Part shown: positions 58,925-64,000 of the stretch, piece by piece
How positions within the stretch are numbered: the stretch's first letter is position 1
Layout of the letters: the number at the start of each line of letters is the position of its first letter
Assembly (NCBI GenBank): GCA_018466975.1
Contig: CM031556.1
Span: forward strand, 930,001-994,000
Direction: 5' to 3'
Length of the DNA: 64,000 nucleotides
Origin: Sparassis latifolia
Lineage: Eukaryota; Basidiomycota; Agaricomycetes; Polyporales; Sparassidaceae
Translations under genes and position numbers: made by a program
The notes under the pieces: model-generated
Seen by the model: only the letters and a program-made list of their open reading frames with translations
Databases searched by the model: none
Told to the model about the DNA's origin: nothing

Positions 58925-59060
58925 CCTTACAGTTAGCGCCCGCTGACCGCCGGCCAAGGGTCTCTGCCCAATTAGGCAACTGTTGTGAAGCTTGAATGTA
59001 ATACGCAAAGGTCGTGCGAGGCTTCTCGGTCAATGGGCGGCAACCATAAGGTACGAGACC
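58925..59060. mobile_element. Short relic of the 17.8-kb MITE family
   Basis: CCTTACAGTTAGCGCCCG at the left equals the inner part of the 17791 TIR. The next part (GGTCTCTGCCCAATTAGGCA.. to GAAGCTTGAATGT) matches the interior of the long element next to its right TIR. The right part (GCGAGGCTTCTCG..) matches its other interior end, and it finishes GGTACGAGACC, the MITE terminus. The outer left TIR is missing, and most of the core is deleted. No target duplication could be found, so this is probably a truncated copy. Confidence 0.7.
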
Positions 59061-60563
59061 AGGTGTTTCGTACGCGAGCCAATTTTGTCGGTGACCGGTG
59101 AGACCTTGAGGTCCGCCCTCGATCTCGTTCGACGAGTGCTTTCTGACCAGCGAAGGTCCGAAGATTCATCTCAGTCGCCGTTTCAACTTCATACAATTCG
59201 AGCTGCGCAAAAGCTGAAGTCCGCCCCACCATTGAATATTGAACTTTGTCACCTTCCAATGTTGTGGTCAAGGGGCCTACCTCACCCGGCGCGAACCTCA
59301 TGGTCCAACGGGCTACTAGTATATCATATTGACTTCTTAAGGACGCCTCGCAGCCCTTCCCACCGATGAGAATCCTGCTACAGCGGCTTCTTTGTTGCCA
59401 AGTGTTGCCTCGCGTCGAAGCGCTCCAGCATCAAATTAGAGGAGACCCGGGAGGGAGGTATATACCGGCTTGGGTCCCAATCAGGAACACCGGTTTTCAG
59501 TGCTATACATGGTAGGCTACAGTAGTCCTTGTATATGAAATATACGTTTGCGTATACCTCCGGATTGGAAACTTAGGAATCGCCAAGAGGACATTAAAGT
59601 CATCCGGAAGGCCGGCCTATTAATATGGTAGCTCGAAGTACAGTATAGAAATAGGAAAACACAACAGCGCGTCAAGAAGCGCGCGTGGCATTCGCACTAG
59701 GCGTTCCACTGCCAACGTAGATAATCAACTTATCAGCAGAACCCTGTCCAGCGTGTCTCGGAGAGTGTGTGCGTGAGCGCTATTCTCTCGGAAACGGTCA
59801 ATCAATCAACTTCTAAAGTTTATGGGCAGCGATCTGGAACTCCCCGTAACGCAGCCTGTCTCATCCCGTGGTGACATCCGTGAGCATCTTTGATCAGTTT
59901 AGTACGAATGCCTTGGCATCTTACACAACGGATCCTTGGCATCATCTAAGGTACCGGAATGCAACATAATTATTGCGATATCCAACTCTATTGCTGGGCC
60001 CTGAACGTCCTGAACGTGAACAACGACGCATGATGTGCCTGCTTCACTCGGTCACCCTAACAAGTCTCCGCGCTGGCTACTTCGGTACTCGCCAACCGCA
60101 TTCCTGCATACCATGCTTGCCGATGTGTGACGTTCTGAACGTATCAGGAGGCCAATATTAGTGTGTACTGGCGAACGGTGCTGCCTGGGCAGTGCACAGC
60201 ATGATCTGTCATGGATAGTGTCTCTGTGATTGAGCTACAAGGTTGGCTGACACTCGGCGGTAGTTTCGACATGCCCCTGTAGCAATGATGCCAGTGCTAT
60301 GGTACATCCACAACTCGCAACAGGAATCATCCTTGCCTCGACTAGAACTCAAGTCGCACTTGCGTGCATAACACCGGGCGCAATATAAATATGGTATCAA
60401 TAGTAAAGTATATGAAGAAGACACTGTGAGATAACAGTGAGCAGGTTACAAGCAGGTTACACACATGGTCGCAAAGTAGACGGTCGGAAAAGTCTCGCAA
60501 ACTGTTGGTTTCAACACCGAAGTCCAAGACCTGCAGAACCTTGTCCTTTGTCAAACGCTGCAC
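59061..60563. other. Intergenic, no gene recognised
   Basis: About 1.5 kb of short, unrelated frames between the MITE relic and the MFS gene stop. A TATATACC stretch near 59460 has no gene to serve that I can see. Confidence 0.5.
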
Positions 60564-62726
60564 TCAGGCGTGGTTGCTCTCTAGCTCATGCACTTCCTTC
60601 ACGACAGGATTTTCATCCTCCAGACCCCATTGCTCGTCCATCTGTGTATGCAAGGGCAGGTGTTCCATGAGCAGGCTTGACAGGAATCCGAGACAGGTGA
60701 TCCCGATGAAGACCTGCCACACGACACGCAGGCTCGCTGCGAACGCGACCTGCACCTCTGTCTTCAATGGCTCCTGCAGCGTCGGGATGAGAGGAATTAT
60801 CGAGTACGCGATCGCAGTTCCCTCTGAGAACTGCTGCACAAACGCTGTCGGGAGCCGCTTTTTCAGTTCATTTTGCAACACAGTGCCTCCGATAGTGACA
60901 CCTAGAATCTGCAACGGACCGTCTGCGTCAGCATACCAAGTACGGGCACGGGGGAGAAAGCAGCTGCTCACGTTAGCGAAGTTGCGGAAAAACGTGTAGA
61001 CGGAGAGTGCTTGCGCATTAAGCTGCACCGGGAGTGGCGCGAGGATCGGGAAGTATCCGGTAGCTGTGAGCATGCCCTGCCCTGATCCTGCAATTATTTG
61101 AAAGCCAATCGTACGACCGCGCGGAGTATCCGCATAGATTGTGCTGTAGAGGCCCAAGCCGATAAGGAGCAGTGACCAACCAATCCATGCTTGCGGGCGA
61201 TAACGGTGAGACTTTGCGATTGACAAGCCAGAGATGACCGCCGTGGGTGCGATGCTCATAGCTGTCCCAAAGGTGTCGACACCAGAGGCGGTCGGTGAGG
61301 CATTTTTGCATGCTTGGTAATAGACTGGTAAGTAGTCTAATTAACAGGTCTCACTGAGCTGTTTCTGGAGTTTTGAGGAGATGCAACGTACAGGTCGTGC
61401 CTAGTATCATGGTGAAGAGAATCAACGTCTGTACTAACCCGCTCGCGGACGTCCGCTTCCCTACAATAGCGTATGAAACCTTGAAGTAGTTTAGTAACAA
61501 GCACCTGCATAAGTGAGTGTAGAGCCTACAATGGGATTTTTGGGGACATATGCTTCGAATACCATGAAGCCAACCAACCCACACAGCCCGAGGATGATTG
61601 GAATGATGATACGCGCCGATGACCAGGAGTACTGTATCCCTCCCCATGTCAATCCGATCATGCACGATGTGGTAGCGCCAATGACAAGCACATTGCCCCT
61701 AAGGAGAGGATCATTTCAGAGTAGTTGGATGCCCACTGGAGAAAGAGCATACACCCAATCAATCATCTTTAACTTCGCCCTGAAGGTTCCTGGAGGAGTG
61801 CGGAGCCTCAGGAAAAGGAGTGTGAGAAATGCGACCACACCACAAATTGGGATGTTGAGATCTGCACTCTTGATCAATCAAACCAGGAAAATATGTGCAG
61901 CCAACACGTACAGAACAACCACCTCCAATACCCATGCTGAGCCAGAGCTCCACCTACAACAGGCCCAATGCCGCTCGCGACAACAAAGCTCCTGGTAGAC
62001 AATGAGACATGACTCGTGGAAGCAGATCTCCACCCACATTGCTAGGAGACCATTGAACATTCCTCTTTCTTTCAAAGGAACAACATCCGACAGAATAATT
62101 TGGCACATTGTTTGAATTCCACCTCCTCCAACTCCTTGTACAGCTGCAAGAACATTACCGTTGAGCAGAGGTCAGTGAGGCATATTATACGAACGATGTA
62201 CCTCTTCCCGCAATAAGAAGGTTCAGCGAGTTCGCAGCACCACAAATCCCACTGCCAATTGCAAAGAATAAGATTGAGATGAGCATAGTGGTTCTACGGC
62301 CGAATATCTTCCCATTGTGTTAAAATAATTCATGTACTTCTCCAAAAGAATAAATCGCACCTGGGCAAGGTTACCGCTGAAGGCAACGAACGCAGTCATA
62401 GAGATAGTGTAGGCGGAGCCGACCCATACGAATTGTTCGCCATGTAAGTCATCGACAATAGTTGGGAGAGCAGTAGATACAGAAGCCTACTCATAGTCAA
62501 TTCTTATATGAACATCAGCCTAGGACAAGTAACGCACCAATTCTAAGGCTGTTAGGAATTGCGACGTGGTGATACACAGGAATATCACCCAGAAACGCCA
62601 GTCGCGTCTGTGTGGGTCATTTGAACGAGGAGCCATCGACACAACAGGCAGAGATGAATCCTCAGTAACGCTCTGCGTCGACAACTGCATTGTGGCAACA
62701 GGTCGTTTAGCTTCGTGCACGGGCAT
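60564..62726 (-). CDS. MFS transporter, DHA2 drug:H+ antiporter type (14 TM)
   Basis: Predicted plasma- or vacuolar-membrane exporter of drugs, toxic metabolites or siderophore-like compounds; the substrate is not readable. The start is MPVHEAKRPVATMQLSTQSV (62726). TM1 is WRFWVIFLCITTSQFLTALE. Next are ASVSTALPTIVDDLHGEQFV, motif A GNLAQIFGRRTTML, IAGRAVQGVGGGGIQTMCQI, and the antiporter motif C region SFVVASGIGPVVGGALAQHG followed by YWRWLFC. Further on come IGLTWGGIQYSW, LPVYYQACKNASPTASGVDT and AGSGQGMLTATGYFPILAPL, then motif GVTIGGTVLQNEL and the acidic tail DEQWGLEDENPVVKEVHE. About ten exons, all joinable in phase; one junction near 61,945 needs donor gtgttg with acceptor caagag to avoid a stop. 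It stands alone, with no biosynthetic genes beside it. Confidence 0.88.
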
Positions 62727-63748
62727 GACGGTATGAGTTGCCGCCAACTATCCGCGTAACTGGGACACGGTGAATGGGGAGTATGGTGGGACCTGAAAGT
62801 GGGTATGAACAACTAAAGGGGGAGGAGCAGTGAGAGAATGGAAGAAATTGCGCTTGGTATAGGGCATACATGAACTTACCCCATGACCGTAGACATAAAG
62901 TTTGAGTTGTCGTTCTTCCGGATGTTGATGATCACGCCTTCTGTGCGAGGCAACTTGCATTGAAAATGCATGGAGCACATAAGATATGGTGCCAAGGACC
63001 TTTTGCTGACTGAGAAACTAGGAAGCATCGACAGACGTGTACGACAGACGCCCATCGAACTTTATCACCTTCCAATTTTGTATCGATGTGTCAGTGACGT
63101 TGTTCAGTTGCACCTACAATGGCCGGGCTCGCTTTCGCACCAGCGCCGGCGGCTATGTACGTAGCCCGTACATTGAATCGAGCGCTCGAACTTCTGCGGA
63201 AGCTGCCAAGCATTCGCGAAGTATCATCCAATGCCTCAGCTTGCCTCTAACTCGAGCTCACATTCATCGCACTACGATTGGATGGATAAGGCTTGCTGGC
63301 TTGAGCTCCTCTGTCTCTGTGAAATCACTGGAAGCTGACATGTTCGTGGCTCAGCTTCGATCACTTTGTACGTACGCTGCACCTATCCCTCAGGTAACCA
63401 TAAAAGTTAGCTGCCCAGGCACGACGTTGATATGGGAATAACTACCTTCGTACTGGAAACAAACCACTGGCATCGTCACATCCTTTCAGATCCAGACCTG
63501 CGAACCGATTCAAGGCATAGGGGACTGAACGCGGGAGCTAGTCGACACGGTCTCCGGCGCGACATAATTTTGCCCACATAGGGACCTTCCGCCCATAATT
63601 TGTCGGACTCAGTGAACCTACGTGTAAACGTCAAGTCAATGCTGATAGACTTCGTGTCCTGAATGGCTGCGACTACTGGCGGTCTCAGATGGCAGCTGCG
63701 TGAGCTCCACCCTCGCTGACTGCAATCCATATTGAGTTTGATAGATCT
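62727..63748. other. Intergenic upstream of the MFS gene
   Basis: About 1 kb holding the MFS promoter. A 134-codon + frame (63037-63441) begins with GTG and has no motif; I do not call it. Confidence 0.4.
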
Positions 63749-64000
63749 ATGTCTAGGTTTGAACCTGCTCTTCGCGGCGGTGCTCGCAGTGTGGAATACC
63801 ACACAGCGCCCAACTCAGATGAAGAAGAAGATGGTAACTTCCGAGCGCAGGGGTGTATCTGTTATAATGCTGCAATCCGGCTGCATCTCCAGTTCAAGAC
63901 CATGGATGCCTCAACGCAAACTACCTTCGGAGAGCTGGAGACGTCATGGGCCCCGGGTGTCTTCGGAATGAAATATCTCACAGGTCTGTGTATCTGGATC
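63749..64000 (+). CDS. Open frame running off the right edge, unknown
   Basis: From ATG 63749 the frame stays open for 84 codons to the window end: MSRFEPALRGGARSVEYHTA, then an acidic patch (DEEEDG) and WAPGVFGMKYLTGL. I do not recognise it. It could be the first exon of a gene lying mostly outside the window, or chance. Confidence 0.3.
   Translation, partial: MSRFEPALRGGARSVEYHTAPNSDEEEDGNFRAQGCICYNAAIRLHLQFKTMDASTQTTFGELETSWAPGVFGMKYLTGLCIWI

Noticed and set aside
63037..63441. 134-codon + strand ORF beginning with GTG
   Set aside because: No ATG, no recognisable domain, and no support from neighbouring exons.

Overview
This window is nuclear DNA from a filamentous basidiomycete, almost certainly an Agaricomycete. 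Genes sit on both strands and are cut by many 45-70 base GT..AG introns. The mobile DNA is of the Tnp2/Plavaka (CACTA-like) type common in mushrooms. Cytoplasmic dynein heavy chain appears only as its motor half, as expected for Agaricomycetes, where two genes encode that chain. I saw no rRNA, tRNA, CRISPR or bacterial-type operon. All gene models were spliced by eye; exon ends are approximate unless stated.

Layout: 1-6.1 kb is most of a Tnp2-type transposon with two convergent genes (transposase, cut by the left edge, and an accessory protein). 6.1-10.1 kb is gene-poor. 10.1-13.2 kb holds a divergent pair: a peroxisomal SCP2-type thiolase and the octanoyltransferase LIP2. 14.4-17.8 kb holds two secreted glycoside hydrolases facing each other tail to tail (GH16 and GH5-like). 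The GH5 gene has a 648-bp Mutator-type MITE inserted at its start codon. 19.1-20.8 kb is a tandem pair of NAD(P)-binding paralogues. 22-26 kb has an unrecognised multi-exon gene and an RluA-family pseudouridine synthase.

26.3-46.2 kb is a dense housekeeping block: a secreted Ser/Thr-rich protein, the Hsp90 cochaperone p23, a membrane protein of unknown function, MDV1 (mitochondrial fission), ATP11 (F1-ATPase assembly), a nuclear-looking low-complexity protein, mitoribosomal protein mL43, a Ser-rich unknown, an Mgr2/ROMO1-like TIM23 subunit, PEX10 and the spliceosomal SmE. Mitochondrial functions are over-represented (MDV1, ATP11, mL43, Mgr2-like, LIP2), but nothing indicates co-regulation beyond short shared promoters.

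46.4-57.8 kb is the dynein motor gene. Immediately downstream lies a decayed homoserine kinase pseudogene on the opposite strand, with a small relative of the MITE just beyond its 5' end. 60.6-62.7 kb is a DHA2-type MFS transporter. A partial open frame runs off the right edge.

Most notable observations: the MITE that separates a GH5 gene from its TATA box and duplicates the start codon in its target-site duplication; the split dynein; the homoserine kinase pseudogene; a one-base phase conflict in GH16 between its two catalytic glutamates; and a four-exon Mgr2-like gene with an unusual C-terminal extension.
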